64,000 nucleotides of DNA. Origin: Pseudomonas fildesensis. Its GTDB lineage: Bacteria > Pseudomonadota > Gammaproteobacteria > Pseudomonadales > Pseudomonadaceae. Positions 1 through 12,105 of this stretch are shown here, piece after piece. The DNA lies in NCBI RefSeq assembly GCF_001050345.1, contig NZ_LFMW01000005.1:124001-188000 (forward strand). The letters run 5' to 3'. A program made the translations under genes and the position numbers. The notes under the pieces are model-generated. The model had not been told where the DNA came from. It did no database searches and worked only from the letters and a program-made list of their open reading frames with translations. Position 1 is the first letter of the stretch, and every line of letters starts with the position of its first letter.

Positions 1-1052
<1,052 letters not shown>

Positions 1053-1074
1053 TCATCAAATCTTCAGGCGCATA

Positions 1075-4000
1075 TCACTGCGGGTTGGCACGGATGCTGG
1101 AAAGCAACGATTTCAGGTTGGCAGCCTTGGGCTTGACCAGCCAGAAACGACGCAGGTAATCATCGAGGTTCTCGGCGAGGTTACGGCCCCATTCGCTGCC
1201 GGTCTCCTCAACGTACTCGTCCAGCACGTGCTGCAAGTGGTTCCGGTAGGATTCCATCGCTTCGCCGCTGATCCGCTGGATCTCGACCAACTCATGGTTG
1301 ACCTTGTCGACGAAGGTGTTGTCCTGGTCGAGCACGTAGGCGAAACCACCCGTCATGCCCGAACCGAAGTTGTAACCGGTCTTGCCCAATACCGCGACAA
1401 AGCCCCCGGTCATGTACTCGCAGCAGTGATCGCCAGTGCCTTCCACCACAGTGTGGGCCCCGGAGTTACGCACGGCGAAACGCTCACCGGCAGTACCGGC
1501 GGCGAACAGCTTGCCACCGGTGGCGCCGTACAGGCAGGTGTTGCCGATGATCGCGCTTTCCTGCGACTTGTAGACGCTGCCTACAGGCGGAACGATCACC
1601 AGCTTGCCGCCGGTCATGCCCTTGCCCACGTAGTCGTTGGCATCACCTTCCAGGTACATGTGCAGGCCACCGGCGTTCCACACGCCGAAGCTCTGGCCTG
1701 CAGTGCCTTTGAAGCGGAAGGTGATCGGCGCCTTGGCCATGCCTTGGTTGCCGTGCTTGCGCGCGATTTCGCCGGAGATGCGTGCGCCGATCGAACGGTC
1801 GCAGTTGCAGATATCCAAGGCGAATTCGCCACCGCTGGCGTCGTTGATCGAGGAGCCGGCCATGTCGACCATCTTCTCGGCCAGCAGGCCTTTGTCGAAC
1901 GGCGGGTTGCGCTCCACCTGGCAGAATTGTGGCTTGTCTGCCGGGATGTGATCGCTGCCCAACAGCGGCGTCAGGTCCAGGTGTTGTTGCTTGGCGGTCT
2001 GGCCCTGGAGAATGTCCAGCAGATCGGTACGGCCGATCAGCTCTTCGAGGGAGCGCACGCCCAGCTTGGCCAGCCACTCACGGGTTTCTTCGGCGACGTA
2101 GGTGAAGAAATTCACCACCATGTCGACGGTGCCGATGTAGTGATCCTTGCGCAGCTTTTCGTTCTGAGTCGCGACGCCGGTGGCGCAGTTGTTCAGGTGG
2201 CAGATGCGCAGGTATTTGCAGCCCAGGGCGATCATCGGTGCGGTACCGAAGCCGAAGCTTTCGGCGCCGAGGATCGCGGCCTTGATCACGTCGAGGCCGG
2301 TTTTCAGGCCGCCGTCAGTCTGCACCCGGACTTTGCCACGCAGGTCGTTGCCACGCAGGGTCTGGTGGGTTTCCGCCAGGCCGAGTTCCCACGGTGCACC
2401 GGCGTACTTGATCGAGGTCAGCGGCGAAGCGCCGGTGCCGCCGTCGTAGCCGGAGATGGTGATCAGGTCGGCATAGGCCTTGGCCACACCGGCGGCGATG
2501 GTGCCCACGCCGGCTTCCGCGACCAGTTTCACCGAGACCAGGGCCTGCGGGTTGACTTGTTTCAGGTCGAAAATCAGCTGCGACAAATCTTCAATCGAGT
2601 AGATGTCGTGGTGCGGCGGAGGCGAGATCAGTGTCACGCCCGGCACTGCATAACGCAGCTTGGCGATCAAACCGTTGACCTTGCCGCCTGGCAGTTGGCC
2701 GCCTTCACCGGGCTTGGCGCCCTGGGCCACCTTGATCTGCAGCACTTCGGCGTTGACCAGGTATTCCGGGGTCACCCCGAAACGGCCGGTCGCCACCTGC
2801 TTGATTTTCGAGCTCTTGATAGTGCCGTAGCGCGCCGGGTCTTCGCCGCCTTCGCCGGAGTTGGAACGCGCACCCAGGCGGTTCATGGCTTCGGCCAGGG
2901 CTTCGTGAGCCTCAGGCGACAAGGCGCCCAGGGAAATACCGGCGGAGTCGAAGCGCTTGAGGATCGATTCCAGCGGCTCGATTTCGCTGATGGCCAGCGG
3001 CGTGTCCAGGGTTTTCACCTTGAACAGGTCGCGAATCATCGACACCGGGCGGTTATCCACCAGCGCGGTGTATTCCTTGAACTTGGCGTAGTCACCCTGC
3101 TGCACAGCGGCTTGCAGGGTGCTGACCACGTCCGGGTTGTAGGCGTGGTACTCGCCACCGTGCACGAACTTGAGCAGGCCGCCTTGCTGGATCGGCTTGC
3201 GCGCGCTCCAGGCTTCGGCTGCCAGGGCTTTTTGCTCGGCTTCGATGTCGACGAAACGCGCGCCCTTGATGCGGCTCGGCACACCACGGAAGCTCAGGTC
3301 GCACACTTCTTCCGACAGGCCGATGGCTTCGAACAGCTGTGCGCCACGGTACGAGGTGACGGTGGAGATACCCATCTTCGACAGGATCTTCAGCAGGCCC
3401 TTGGTGATGCCCTTACGGTAGTTCTTGAACACCTCATAGAGGTCGCCCAGCACTTCACCGGTACGGATCAGGTCACCCAGCACTTCGTACGCGAGGAACG
3501 GGTACACCGCCGAGGCGCCGAAACCGATCAGCACCGCAAAGTGGTGCGGGTCGCGGGCGGTAGCGGTTTCCACAAGGATGTTGGAGTCGCAACGCAGGCC
3601 TTTTTCGGTCAGGCGGTGGTGCACCGCGCCGGTGGCCAGCGAGGCGTGGATCGGCAGCTTGCCCGGCGCAATATGGCGGTCGGTCAGCACGATCTGGGTA
3701 CGACCGGCGCGCACGGCTTCTTCGGCCTGGTCGGCGACGTTACGCACTGCGGCTTCAAGGCCGAGGCTCTCGTCGTAGTTCAGGTCGATGATCTGGCGGT
3801 CGAAGCCCGGGCGTTCCAGGGTCATCAACGAACGCCACTTGGCCGGGGAAATGACCGGCGAGCTGAGGATCACGCGAGAAGCGTGCTCCGGCGATTCCTG
3901 GAAGATGTTGCGCTCGGCACCGAGGCAGACTTCCAGCGACATCACGATGGCTTCGCGCAGCGGGTCGATAGGTGGGTTGGTCACCTGGGCGAACTGCTGG

Positions 4001-5520
4001 CGGAAATAGTCGTACGGCGTGCGCACACGCTGGGACAGCACGGCCATCGGCGTGTCATCGCCCATGGAACCAACCGCCTCATAGCCTTGCTCGCCGAGCG
4101 GGCGCAGCACCTGGTCGCGCTCTTCGAACGTGACCTGATACATCTTCATGTACTGCTTGAGCTGGTCGACGTCGTAGAAAGCCGAGCCGTGGTCGTTGTC
4201 TTCCATGGTCGCCTGGATGCGCAGGGCGTTCTTGCGCAGCCATTGCTTGTAAGGGTGACGCGACTTCAAGCGGTTGTCGATGGCGTCGGTGTCGAGGATC
4301 TGCCCGGTTTCGGTGTCCACGGCCAGGATCTGGCCAGGGCCGACTCGGCCTTTGGCAATGACGTCTTCCGGCTGGTAGTTCCACACGCCGATTTCCGACG
4401 CGAGGGTGATGAAACCGTTGGTGGTGGTGACCCAACGCGCCGGGCGCAGACCGTTACGGTCGAGCAGGCACACCGCGTAGCGTCCGTCGGTCATGACCAC
4501 GCCGGCCGGACCGTCCCACGGCTCCATGTGCATCGAGTTGTACTCGTAGAACGCACGCAGATCCGGGTCCATGGTTTCGACGTTCTGCCACGCAGGCGGA
4601 ATGATCATGCGCACGCCACGGAACAGGTCGATGCCGCCGGTGACCATCAGTTCGAGCATGTTGTCCATGCTGGAGGAGTCGGAACCCACACGGTTGACCA
4701 GCGGGCCGAGCTCTTCGAGGTCCATCAAATCGTTGGCGAACTTGGTGCGACGGGCCACGGCCCAGTTACGGTTGCCGGTGATGGTGTTGATCTCGCCGTT
4801 GTGGGCGAGGAAGCGGAATGGCTGGGCCAGCGGCCATTTCGGCAGGGTGTTGGTGGAGAAGCGCTGGTGGAACACGCAGATTGCGGTTTGCAGGCGCTCG
4901 TCGCTCAGGTCTGGATAGAAGGCGGTCAAATCCGCCGGCATCATCAGGCCTTTATAAATGATGGTCTTGTGGGAAAAGCTGCAGATGTAGTGGTCGGCGT
5001 CGGCGGCGTTGGCCACAGACGAGCGACGACGGGACGTGAACAGCTTGATCGACATGTCCTGGTCGCTCAGGCCGTCGCCTGCGATGAACACTTGTTCGAT
5101 CTGCGGCAGGCGCTCCAGGGCCAGGCGGCCGAGCACGCTGGTGTCGATCGGCACTTTACGCCAGCCGACGAGTTGCAGGCCGGCGGCCTGGATCTCGCGG
5201 TTCATATTCTCGCGAGCGGCTTCGGCTTTCACAGGGTCCTGGTTGAAAAACACCATGCCCACGGCGTACTGCTTGGGCAGATCGGCGCCGAAATGCTCCT
5301 TGGCGACAGCGCGCAGGAACTGGTCGGGCTTTTGAATCAGCAAGCCGCAACCGTCACCGGTCTTGCCGTCGGCGTTGATCCCACCGCGGTGGGTCATGCA
5401 GGTCAGGGCCTCGATGGCCGTTTGCAAAAGGGTATGACTGGGCTCGCCCTGCATATGGGCTATCAGGCCAAAACCGCAGTTATCCTTGAATTCATCGGGT
5501 TGGTACAGACCTGCTTTCAT
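1075..5520 (-). CDS. gltB: Glutamate synthase large subunit
   Basis: This is the 1481-residue alpha subunit of glutamate synthase (glutamine + 2-oxoglutarate + reductant to two glutamates). An upstream in-frame ATG would add 17 residues, but I chose the ATG at 5518-5520 because it gives [18 protein letters not shown]. There Cys15 follows a short propeptide and becomes the N-terminal nucleophile of the class II glutamine amidotransferase domain (about residues 15-430). The central and FMN-binding synthase domains follow, with motifs such as [14 protein letters not shown] and [14 protein letters not shown] glycine-rich beta-helix domain closes the protein ([19 protein letters not shown]). Length matches the family. 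It is first in a gltB-gltD operon. Confidence 0.97.
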   Translation of the reverse strand: MKAGLYQPDEFKDNCGFGLIAHMQGEPSHTLLQTAIEALTCMTHRGGINADGKTGDGCGLLIQKPDQFLRAVAKEHFGADLPKQYAVGMVFFNQDPVKAEAARENMNREIQAAGLQLVGWRKVPIDTSVLGRLALERLPQIEQVFIAGDGLSDQDMSIKLFTSRRRSSVANAADADHYICSFSHKTIIYKGLMMPADLTAFYPDLSDERLQTAICVFHQRFSTNTLPKWPLAQPFRFLAHNGEINTITGNRNWAVARRTKFANDLMDLEELGPLVNRVGSDSSSMDNMLELMVTGGIDLFRGVRMIIPPAWQNVETMDPDLRAFYEYNSMHMEPWDGPAGVVMTDGRYAVCLLDRNGLRPARWVTTTNGFITLASEIGVWNYQPEDVIAKGRVGPGQILAVDTETGQILDTDAIDNRLKSRHPYKQWLRKNALRIQATMEDNDHGSAFYDVDQLKQYMKMYQVTFEERDQVLRPLGEQGYEAVGSMGDDTPMAVLSQRVRTPYDYFRQQFAQVTNPPIDPLREAIVMSLEVCLGAERNIFQESPEHASRVILSSPVISPAKWRSLMTLERPGFDRQIIDLNYDESLGLEAAVRNVADQAEEAVRAGRTQIVLTDRHIAPGKLPIHASLATGAVHHRLTEKGLRCDSNILVETATARDPHHFAVLIGFGASAVYPFLAYEVLGDLIRTGEVLGDLYEVFKNYRKGITKGLLKILSKMGISTVTSYRGAQLFEAIGLSEEVCDLSFRGVPSRIKGARFVDIEAEQKALAAEAWSARKPIQQGGLLKFVHGGEYHAYNPDVVSTLQAAVQQGDYAKFKEYTALVDNRPVSMIRDLFKVKTLDTPLAISEIEPLESILKRFDSAGISLGALSPEAHEALAEAMNRLGARSNSGEGGEDPARYGTIKSSKIKQVATGRFGVTPEYLVNAEVLQIKVAQGAKPGEGGQLPGGKVNGLIAKLRYAVPGVTLISPPPHHDIYSIEDLSQLIFDLKQVNPQALVSVKLVAEAGVGTIAAGVAKAYADLITISGYDGGTGASPLTSIKYAGAPWELGLAETHQTLRGNDLRGKVRVQTDGGLKTGLDVIKAAILGAESFGFGTAPMIALGCKYLRICHLNNCATGVATQNEKLRKDHYIGTVDMVVNFFTYVAEETREWLAKLGVRSLEELIGRTDLLDILQGQTAKQQHLDLTPLLGSDHIPADKPQFCQVERNPPFDKGLLAEKMVDMAGSSINDASGGEFALDICNCDRSIGARISGEIARKHGNQGMAKAPITFRFKGTAGQSFGVWNAGGLHMYLEGDANDYVGKGMTGGKLVIVPPVGSVYKSQESAIIGNTCLYGATGGKLFAAGTAGERFAVRNSGAHTVVEGTGDHCCEYMTGGFVAVLGKTGYNFGSGMTGGFAYVLDQDNTFVDKVNHELVEIQRISGEAMESYRNHLQHVLDEYVEETGSEWGRNLAENLDDYLRRFWLVKPKAANLKSLLSSIRANPQ

Positions 5521-5871
5521 AGACACTTTCTCACCAGGCTGCCTCTTATTTCGAGGCAAATTTCTTTTCAATTCAACCGGTTACCTTCCACGCCGAACGT
5601 ACGCCGGCTTAGCGGGGGCAAAAGGGAGGTCATTGTACACACCGACACAGACGCTCACAAATTTAGCGACGAAATGTCGCAAATCTATGTCGCATTTATG
5701 AAAGGTTTAAAGCGATATGCTGTGCTAGTCAAAACTTTTTTAATTCTGACCGCTACGACTCAAAAGCTACTATGACGCAGACACCACAAAGCGCGCGGCC
5801 TGGAGGGGCTGCACGCCTTGCGATCTTTTTTGAGGTGCCGGGAGGGCGGCCTGGGTAAGGCCGCCGGATCT
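5521..5871 (-). promoter_or_regulatory. gltB leader and promoter region (351-base non-coding gap)
   Basis: No gene is supported here. On the minus strand a possible -35 TTGACT (5727-5732) lies 15 bases upstream of TTTAAA (5706-5711), a weak sigma-70-like pair. Just downstream is a short inverted repeat GCGAC-gaaat-GTCGC (5666-5680). Two direct copies of ATGTCGCA (5674-5681 and 5687-5694) lie there too, 13 bases apart, and look operator-like. Next to the damX stop a 7-bp hairpin (GGCGGCC/GGCCGCC, 5845-5865) has no T-tract in the minus direction, so it is not a clear terminator. The promoter call is tentative. Confidence 0.35.
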
Positions 5872-7422
5872 TCAGCGAGTTGTTGCGAGTTCTTGTTGAA
5901 CGCTGGCAACAGTGCGAGGCCAAGGTTTACCAGCCTGAACCTTCGCTGGCAAGGCTTTGATCGCGGAATCGGCGGCTGCACGGCTGGAGAAGTTGCCGTA
6001 GGTGATCACGTAGAGAGGCTTGCCGTTGAGCACTTTCTTGAAATAACGGTACTCGCCGCCCTGCTCTTTCACGAACGCCTGGGCGTTGGCTTCGGAGCTG
6101 GTGCCGAGGATCTGCACCACGAAGTTACCGGTGGGCTGGCTGGCGTACCAGCTGCTGCCAGAGGCGCCGGCTTTAGCGACGGCCACAGGTTTTTCAGCAG
6201 GCTTGGCGGCGGCTACCGGGGCTGGCTTGGCGGCTGGCGCTGGCGCGACAGGCTTGGCGGTGGCTACAGTCGGCGCTGGTGTTGGCGCTGGTGTTGGTTT
6301 TGCAGCAGGCTGGCCTGCCGGTACGCCAGCAGGCGGCGCGGTCGTGGTCACGGTCGGCGGTGTGGCGCTGGAGCCTTCCACCGGAACGCCGTCGTCACCT
6401 TCGGAAATACCACCGGCTTCTTCGGCGAGTGGGCCGCGCATCACAGGCTGGCCGACCATCGGCAGGCTGGTCGGTTGACCGGAGTTGGCGAACTCAACGT
6501 TCGGCGTGGGTTTGCCCAGTGGCAACTGCGCCTGTTCGGTTGGCGCGCCGGCCGTGGTCGGTGCCTTGCTGCGACCTGGAATCAACCAGGCGGCGGCGAC
6601 AGCGACCACCACAACGGCGGAAATAGCCAATACGTGCTTCTTAGGCATAGTAAACCCCATCTTTGGACGCTTCACCGCAGAGCGGCTGGCAATCATGGCT
6701 TCGATCATTGCATCGCGGGCAACCTGGTTGATGGTGCCAGGCCAGCCGTCGGAGCTTTCGTGAATATCAGAGATCTGCGAAGCGGAGAAAAGTTCGATGC
6801 CGGCCCCGGCGCCTTCGAGGCGTTGAGCCAGGTATTCGCGGGTTTCTTCCTCTTCGTACGGCTGCAATTCGATGACGTGGAACAGCTCTTGATCGCCACT
6901 GATCTGCTCAAGATCGGCGATCAACGACGACTCACCGAACAGGAACACATGGGGACGGCCTTCGGGCGTACCCGCCGCCAGCGCAAGCAGCGCTTCGAGA
7001 GCAGATTCGTCGAGCTGCTCCGCGTCGTCCACCAGCAGGTAGACTTCCTGGCCGGTCAGGCCCAGTTGCACCACTTGCTTGAGGATCGCGCTCGGCTCGG
7101 CGTTGGACACGTTCAGCGCTTGGGCAACCTGGCGCAGAACGCCCGCAGCATCACCGGCACCACGGGCCGACACCACCACGCTTTGGACCGATTGCTTGTT
7201 AGTGCTGGCGACCAGCGCCTGGCGCAGCAAGGTCTTGCCGCTGCCCAACGGGCCAGTCACCACCAGCAACAGCTGGCTATAGCGCGCGAGGTGATGCAAC
7301 TGCCCGAGCACCGGCTTGCGCTGGGCAGGGAAAAATTTGAAACCAGGCACCCTTGGAGCAAATGGGTCGTGGCTTAACTGGTAATGGCCGAGGAACGCCT
7401 CGTCGGCATGCAAACTAGTCAT
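5872..7422 (-). CDS. damX: DamX-like AAA ATPase with C-terminal SPOR domain
   Basis: This 516-residue bitopic membrane protein probably acts at the division septum. Residues 1-250 form a cytoplasmic AAA/ExeA-like ATPase: Walker A GPLGSGKT at 57-64 and a Walker B-like run EVYLLVDDAEQL near 126-137. A single membrane segment lies at about 263-282. A long Ala/Pro/Thr-rich linker (about 290-430) leads to a C-terminal SPOR domain (about 433-510, beginning NFVVQILGTSSEANAQ), which in this family binds denuded peptidoglycan. The aroB-damX-gltB neighbourhood is standard in Pseudomonas. E. coli DamX lies in the same aroKB context but lacks ATPase motifs, so the symbol is by synteny and SPOR domain only. 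Confidence 0.85.
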   Translation of the reverse strand: MTSLHADEAFLGHYQLSHDPFAPRVPGFKFFPAQRKPVLGQLHHLARYSQLLLVVTGPLGSGKTLLRQALVASTNKQSVQSVVVSARGAGDAAGVLRQVAQALNVSNAEPSAILKQVVQLGLTGQEVYLLVDDAEQLDESALEALLALAAGTPEGRPHVFLFGESSLIADLEQISGDQELFHVIELQPYEEEETREYLAQRLEGAGAGIELFSASQISDIHESSDGWPGTINQVARDAMIEAMIASRSAVKRPKMGFTMPKKHVLAISAVVVVAVAAAWLIPGRSKAPTTAGAPTEQAQLPLGKPTPNVEFANSGQPTSLPMVGQPVMRGPLAEEAGGISEGDDGVPVEGSSATPPTVTTTAPPAGVPAGQPAAKPTPAPTPAPTVATAKPVAPAPAAKPAPVAAAKPAEKPVAVAKAGASGSSWYASQPTGNFVVQILGTSSEANAQAFVKEQGGEYRYFKKVLNGKPLYVITYGNFSSRAAADSAIKALPAKVQAGKPWPRTVASVQQELATTR

Positions 7423-7432
7423 CGGGATCTTA

Positions 7433-8533
7433 TTAACCTTTAAGCTGGGCCAGGGCGCGGTAATCCGCTCCCAGCGTGGCCTGTAAAATCTCTTTCGGAT
7501 AATCGTCGGTCACTATCGCTTCGCCCATGTGGCGCAGCAACACCAGTCGCAGTCGACCGTCGATCACTTTCTTGTCTATCGCCATATGTTCGAGGAAATC
7601 CGCCTCGGTCATCTCCTCAGGTGGGATGACCGGCAAGCCGGCGCGCTGGAACAGGCGGATACCGCGATCCCGCTCCTGGGCGCTGATCCAGCCCAGGCGT
7701 TGCGACATCTCCAATGCCATCACTGTGCCAGCCGCTACGGCCTCCCCATGCAACCACACACCATAGCCCATGTGCGTTTCGATCGCATGGCCGAAGGTGT
7801 GGCCCAGGTTCAGGGTGGCCCGTACACCGGACTCCCGCTCGTCGGCATTCACCACCAGCGCTTTGGCGGCACAGGAGCGTGAAATGGCTTCGGTGAGCGC
7901 CACCTGGTCGAGGGCGCGCAGGGCGTCCACATGTTCTTCCAGCCAGCTCAGGAAGGGCTCATCGCAGATCAGCCCGTACTTGATGACTTCCGCCAGGCCC
8001 GCCGACAACTCGCGCGGCGGCAGAGTGTTGAGGGTCGCGGTGTCGATCAGTACGGCTTGCGGCTGATAAAACGCACCCACCATGTTCTTGCCCAGCGGGT
8101 GGTTGATGCCGGTCTTGCCGCCCACCGACGAATCGACCTGGGACAACAGGGTAGTCGGCACCTGGATAAAGTCCACGCCCCGCTGGTAGCAGGCGGCGGC
8201 AAAACCGGCCATGTCGCCGATCACGCCACCACCCAGGGCGACCACGGTGGTGCGGCGGTCATGGCGTGCGGTCAGCAGGCCATCAAAGATCAGTTGCAGG
8301 GTTTCCCAGTTCTTGTGGGCTTCGCCATCCGGCAGGATCACGGAGATCACCGAGTACGCCGCCAGGCTGCGGCTCAGACGCTCAAGATACAGCGGCGCAA
8401 CCGTTTCGTTGGAGATGATCGCCACTTGCCGCCCGGCAATATGCGGTGCGAGCAACTCGGGCTGGTCCAACAGACCTTCGCCAATATGGATCGGGTAGCT
8501 GCGCTCGCCTAGATCGACCTTAAGTGTCTGCAT
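7433..8533 (-). CDS. aroB: 3-dehydroquinate synthase
   Basis: This 366-residue enzyme catalyses the second shikimate-pathway step, DAHP to 3-dehydroquinate, using NAD and a divalent metal. The conserved core is evident: [19 protein letters not shown], then [17 protein letters not shown] and the metal-ligand region [13 protein letters not shown] longer in-frame reading exists upstream, but the ATG at 8531-8533 gives [18 protein letters not shown], the usual family N-terminus. It lies 10 bases upstream of the damX start and 125 bases downstream of aroK on the same strand. Confidence 0.97.
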   Translation of the reverse strand: MQTLKVDLGERSYPIHIGEGLLDQPELLAPHIAGRQVAIISNETVAPLYLERLSRSLAAYSVISVILPDGEAHKNWETLQLIFDGLLTARHDRRTTVVALGGGVIGDMAGFAAACYQRGVDFIQVPTTLLSQVDSSVGGKTGINHPLGKNMVGAFYQPQAVLIDTATLNTLPPRELSAGLAEVIKYGLICDEPFLSWLEEHVDALRALDQVALTEAISRSCAAKALVVNADERESGVRATLNLGHTFGHAIETHMGYGVWLHGEAVAAGTVMALEMSQRLGWISAQERDRGIRLFQRAGLPVIPPEEMTEADFLEHMAIDKKVIDGRLRLVLLRHMGEAIVTDDYPKEILQATLGADYRALAQLKG

Positions 8534-8658
8534 GTGTCCCCGCGTTGAAGATGTATTGACGACCGGCAACGTCGAGATCCGACGCTGCCTGATGGCTCTA
8601 CGCCACACCTCAGAGGGTGATGGCGCGCCGCCGAGAATAGCGCATTTCGGGCCTCGCT

Positions 8659-9177
8659 TTAACGGGGTGGCAGCCGTTGCAGGCGCTCAAGAATGTCGAG
8701 CACCACCATCCGGGGTGGCCGCTCATCGGTTTCTACCACCAGATCGGCGATTTCCCGATACAGCGGATCGCGCAGCGTCAGCAGATCCCGCAGGGTTTTG
8801 GCCGGGTCGGCGGTACGCAGCAGCGGACGATTGCGATCGCGGGCCGTGCGGCCTACCTGCTGCTCGACCGACGCATGCAGGTACACCACCCGACCACCGG
8901 CATGCAGCGCCCGCCGGTTCTCATCGCGCATCACCGCGCCGCCGCCGGTCGCCAATACCACGCCATCGCAGCCGCACAGCTCGGCAATCATTGCCTGCTC
9001 GCGGTCGCGAAAGCCCAGCTCGCCTTCCTTATCGAAGATCCATGGGATATTGGCACCCGTGCGCAATTCAATTTCCTTGTCGGAATCTTTGAATGGCAGG
9101 CGCAGCTCTTTGGCCAGCAATCGGCCGATGGTGCTTTTTCCAGCCCCCATCGGTCCTACAAGAATCAAATTTCGCAC
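8659..9177 (-). CDS. aroK: Shikimate kinase
   Basis: This 172-residue cytoplasmic kinase phosphorylates shikimate at the 3-OH using ATP. Walker [10 protein letters not shown] lies at residues 8-16. The shikimate-binding DSDKEIE motif follows (about 32-38). Then come FRDREQ, the GGG loop (ATGGGAV) and the lid arginine stretch around ARDRNRPLL. Length is typical. It begins 4 bases after the pilQ stop, so it is probably translated from the pil-aro transcript, as in other pseudomonads. AroK and AroL cannot be told apart on sequence alone; synteny with aroB favours AroK. Confidence 0.96.
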   Translation of the reverse strand: MRNLILVGPMGAGKSTIGRLLAKELRLPFKDSDKEIELRTGANIPWIFDKEGELGFRDREQAMIAELCGCDGVVLATGGGAVMRDENRRALHAGGRVVYLHASVEQQVGRTARDRNRPLLRTADPAKTLRDLLTLRDPLYREIADLVVETDERPPRMVVLDILERLQRLPPR

Positions 9178-9181
9178 AGAA

Positions 9182-10564
9182 TCAACGACTCACAGCAATC
9201 GCCTGGTTATTCATAATACGCGGAGTCAGGAATACCAGCAGCTCGGATTTTTTCTCCGCCAGCACATCGCGCCGGAAAAGGCGGCCAAGATACGGCACAT
9301 CGCCCAAAAATGGCACTTTATCTACCACTTTGCTTTGGGTATTGGAGAAAACCCCGCCGATGACGATGGTCTCGCCATCCTTGACCAGCACCTTGGCATT
9401 CACCTCGTTTTTCTTGATCGGCGGTACGTCGTTGAGTTTGTTCAGGTAGTCGGGCTCATCCTTGGTGACCTTGACCTCCATGATCACGTAGTCATCAGGG
9501 GTGATTTGCGGGGTAACCTCCAGTGACAGCGAGGCCTCCTTGAACGACACCGACGTTGCACCACTGGCGCTGGATTCCTGGTAGGGAATCTCGGTGCCCT
9601 TGAGGATGCGCGCGGTTTCCTTGTCGGACGTAACCACCTTGGGCTGCGAGACGATTTCCCCATTGCCGGTTTTTTCCATGGCGGTGAGTTCCAGGTCCAG
9701 CAGCAGGTTATCGGTGATGAAGGCGATGCCCAGGCCAGAGGTGCCAGCGACAGAGCCCATGTCGACAAACGGCGAGCTGGGCGGATTTTCCAGCGGCTCC
9801 GCGCCTTCAGCCGTTGGCTTGCTGATACCGCCAGCACCCCAGTTGCCACGATTAAGCCGCCCGCCCCATCGCACGCCCAGGCTTTTGTCGTAGTCCACAT
9901 TGGCCTCGACGATTCGCGCCTCGATCATCACCTGGCGCACCGGGATGTCCAACTGCGCCACGATTCGTCGAAGCTCTGCCAACCGCTCGGTGGTCTGGTA
10001 GGCAATGATGTTGTTGGTGCGATCATCCACTGCCACCGAACCGCGCTCATCGGTGACGCCTTCAAGCCCGGTCACCGACTGAAACAGCTTGGCCAGGTCC
10101 GCCGCCTTGGCGTAATTGACCTGCAGCAGTTCGCGGCGCAAAGGCGCCAGCTCGGCCATCTGCCGCTGCGACTCCAGCGTCAGTAGTTCGCGGGCGGCCA
10201 ACTCATCGGCCGGCCCCACCAGCAACACGCCGGCCTTTACTCTCTTGTCCAACCCTTTGCTTTGCAGCACCAGGTCAAGCGCCTGATCCCAGGGAACGTC
10301 CTTTAGCCGCAGGGTGATCGAACCCTGCACCTCATCACTGGCGACGAGATTGAGGCCCGCAATATCGGCTATTTGCTGCAATACAGCGCGTAGCTCGATG
10401 TTCTGGAAGTTGAGATTCAGTTTGTCGCCGGTGTAGCCGCCGGGCGATACACCGCCAGGCGGCGGCAGTTGAATCAGGTCGACACGATTGGGCACAGCAA
10501 CAGCCATCGGTGCCGTGAACGCTATCCATAGCGCCACACCGAAGGACGAGAAAGTCCTTTTCAT
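9182..10564 (-). CDS. pilQ: Short PilQ-type secretin without AMIN domains
   Basis: This is a 460-residue outer-membrane secretin. It has a Sec signal peptide (residues 1-23, ending PMAVA), then an STN domain (about 50-115; [20 protein letters not shown]), a NolW/N1-type domain (about 145-215; [14 protein letters not shown]) and the secretin gate/barrel (about 265-455; [17 protein letters not shown] and the final [10 protein letters not shown]). Classical PilQ of type IV pilus systems is about 700 residues and carries N-terminal AMIN domains that bind peptidoglycan; here there is no room for them. It is closer in size to the enterobacterial DNA-uptake secretin HofQ (about 410). It lies 12 bases after the pilO-pilP fusion. 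Confidence 0.9.
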   Translation of the reverse strand: MKRTFSSFGVALWIAFTAPMAVAVPNRVDLIQLPPPGGVSPGGYTGDKLNLNFQNIELRAVLQQIADIAGLNLVASDEVQGSITLRLKDVPWDQALDLVLQSKGLDKRVKAGVLLVGPADELAARELLTLESQRQMAELAPLRRELLQVNYAKAADLAKLFQSVTGLEGVTDERGSVAVDDRTNNIIAYQTTERLAELRRIVAQLDIPVRQVMIEARIVEANVDYDKSLGVRWGGRLNRGNWGAGGISKPTAEGAEPLENPPSSPFVDMGSVAGTSGLGIAFITDNLLLDLELTAMEKTGNGEIVSQPKVVTSDKETARILKGTEIPYQESSASGATSVSFKEASLSLEVTPQITPDDYVIMEVKVTKDEPDYLNKLNDVPPIKKNEVNAKVLVKDGETIVIGGVFSNTQSKVVDKVPFLGDVPYLGRLFRRDVLAEKKSELLVFLTPRIMNNQAIAVSR

Positions 10565-10576
10565 TGTTTGATTCCG

Positions 10577-11557
10577 TTATGAGTTGACGTTTAGCAGGAG
10601 GGTTTGCGGGCGTTCCAGCCATGCGCCCCGCTCATCCGGGAACAGCTCGACCAGTTCGACATGATCGTCATAAATGGCGGTCACCCGACCGTGGTTCGGG
10701 CCCAGATAGTCACCGACTTCCAGCCGATACACAGCTGACGTGGCACGCAGCAGGGCGTATTTCTGCACCCCTCGGGACAGTGTGCCGACCATTTGGAACT
10801 GCTCGACGGCGAGACCTTCAAGCACGCCTCGTGGCCGGGTGAGATCGGGCGCGAGGGCCAGCCGGCCTCGCGTGTGACTTGTCTGCAACGCGGGCGACCG
10901 GAACGGATCGCGCAGGCCGGACGAATCGTAGACAAAGCGCGGCCCTTGCTCGACGGGTGGACCAGACTCATCCGGCTGGGCACCTTGCGAAGTGCGCCGA
11001 TAGGTCTTGGCCATTAGATCAAGGCGCAGCAGCTCTCCGTCAGTTCGAAGCGCAACCTCATGCACCGTGACGAGTCGCGACAGCCCAGCCATGGCGCTCA
11101 AGAACGTCGCCAGGTCGTGATACTCCCCCGTGACAGCCATCTGCAAAGGCTGCTCGATATACAGTGGCCGAGGTTGCTCATCCAGCAAGACGATACCGTC
11201 CATGGCCAAACCGCTGGCAGCCCCTAACCGGGCAACGTCCTCAAGCAGTGCCGGCACTTCGGAGGCGACGGACAACGACCGCAAGAGCCCGGCAAAGCGC
11301 TGTTGCGTCACCTCAAACGAGTGGGTTCGTGCCTCAAGGCTGGCGACCCGTTCGACCTTTTCCAGGCGTTGCTGCTCCAGGGCCATTTCCTGCTTCTCGA
11401 GCGCTTGTAACCGCTCCCGTGACGAGCTCAGGTACAAAACGTCACCCACCACCAGTACCAGCCCGGCCAGCGCGCAGCCGAGCAGTACCCTGCCAGGCAA
11501 GGGCCATTTTGCAGCGTGGTGAGAGATCGCAGAAAATTCGAGCCTGGGCAGGCTCAA
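10577..11557 (-). CDS. Fused PilO-PilP type IV pilus alignment protein
   Basis: One uninterrupted 326-codon frame covers two proteins that are separate in canonical systems. Residues 1-187 look like PilO: a short cytoplasmic N-terminus, one membrane helix (about 22-43), a coiled coil (about 45-80) and a ferredoxin-like region (about 95-185, including QPLQMAVTGEYHDLATFL). After a hydrophilic linker (about 188-205), residues 206-325 look like the PilP beta domain (FVYDSSGLRDPF, then LEGLAVEQFQMVGTL and YRLEVGDYLGPNHGRVT). The PilP signal peptide and lipobox cysteine are absent, so the PilP part would be anchored through the PilO helix. It overlaps pilN by 4 bases (ATGA). Confidence 0.85.
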   Translation of the reverse strand: MSLPRLEFSAISHHAAKWPLPGRVLLGCALAGLVLVVGDVLYLSSSRERLQALEKQEMALEQQRLEKVERVASLEARTHSFEVTQQRFAGLLRSLSVASEVPALLEDVARLGAASGLAMDGIVLLDEQPRPLYIEQPLQMAVTGEYHDLATFLSAMAGLSRLVTVHEVALRTDGELLRLDLMAKTYRRTSQGAQPDESGPPVEQGPRFVYDSSGLRDPFRSPALQTSHTRGRLALAPDLTRPRGVLEGLAVEQFQMVGTLSRGVQKYALLRATSAVYRLEVGDYLGPNHGRVTAIYDDHVELVELFPDERGAWLERPQTLLLNVNS

Positions 11558-12105
11558 GGTTGGGCCTCGGTGGACTCTCCCTGGCGCACCATCAATTGGA
11601 ACGCGTTGCCGCCCCGCTCGCCTTCCGCCCGTACATGCTGCAGACGGGTGGCGTGGCCGCCTTGGGATGCTTCCAGGCGGCGCATGAGCTGGGCGATATC
11701 CTGGCTGGATTCAGCACTGCCGCTGATACTCACGGTATCGCCTTTGGCCACGACTTCATGCAGGTGCACCCCATCGGGCACCGCGCGGGCCAACTGATCC
11801 AATAGCTGGGCACTGGCCGGGCGGGCATCGTGCAAATCCTGCACAACCTTCATGCGCTCCGCCAGTTGCTGGCTTTGCTCCTGCAGATCGTCAATGGTCT
11901 TGATACGCGAGTCGAGGACGGTGACTTCCTTGCCCACGTGATTGTTACGCGTCACCTGCCGGTCGATCGCCTGGTCGATCACTTGATCGGCCAGCCACAC
12001 GGCCGCGAGCGCCACGCAGGCAAACGCCAGCAGCAGCATCAGGAAATATTTGCGCCGCCGTTCCGCCAGCGCCTGGCGCCAAGGTAAAAGATTGATTCGT
12101 GTCAT
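11554..12105 (-). CDS. pilN: Type IV pilus inner-membrane protein PilN
   Basis: This 183-residue bitopic protein forms the inner-membrane alignment subcomplex with PilO and binds PilM through its N-terminal cytoplasmic tail. The hallmark tail is present at residues 2-9 (TRINLLPW). A membrane helix follows (about 20-42), then a coiled coil and a periplasmic ferredoxin-like domain (SISGSAESSQDIAQLMRRLE). The ATG at 12103-12105 is chosen over a 21-residue upstream extension because it places INLLPW at the start and has a GAGGAG ribosome-binding site about 9 bases upstream. It overlaps pilM by 4 bases and pilO-pilP by 4 bases, indicating translational coupling. Confidence 0.92.
   Translation of the reverse strand: MTRINLLPWRQALAERRRKYFLMLLLAFACVALAAVWLADQVIDQAIDRQVTRNNHVGKEVTVLDSRIKTIDDLQEQSQQLAERMKVVQDLHDARPASAQLLDQLARAVPDGVHLHEVVAKGDTVSISGSAESSQDIAQLMRRLEASQGGHATRLQHVRAEGERGGNAFQLMVRQGESTEAQP

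Noticed and set aside
5845..5865. Hairpin after the damX stop as an intrinsic terminator
   Set aside because: No U-run follows the stem in the minus direction, so read-through to gltB cannot be excluded or shown.
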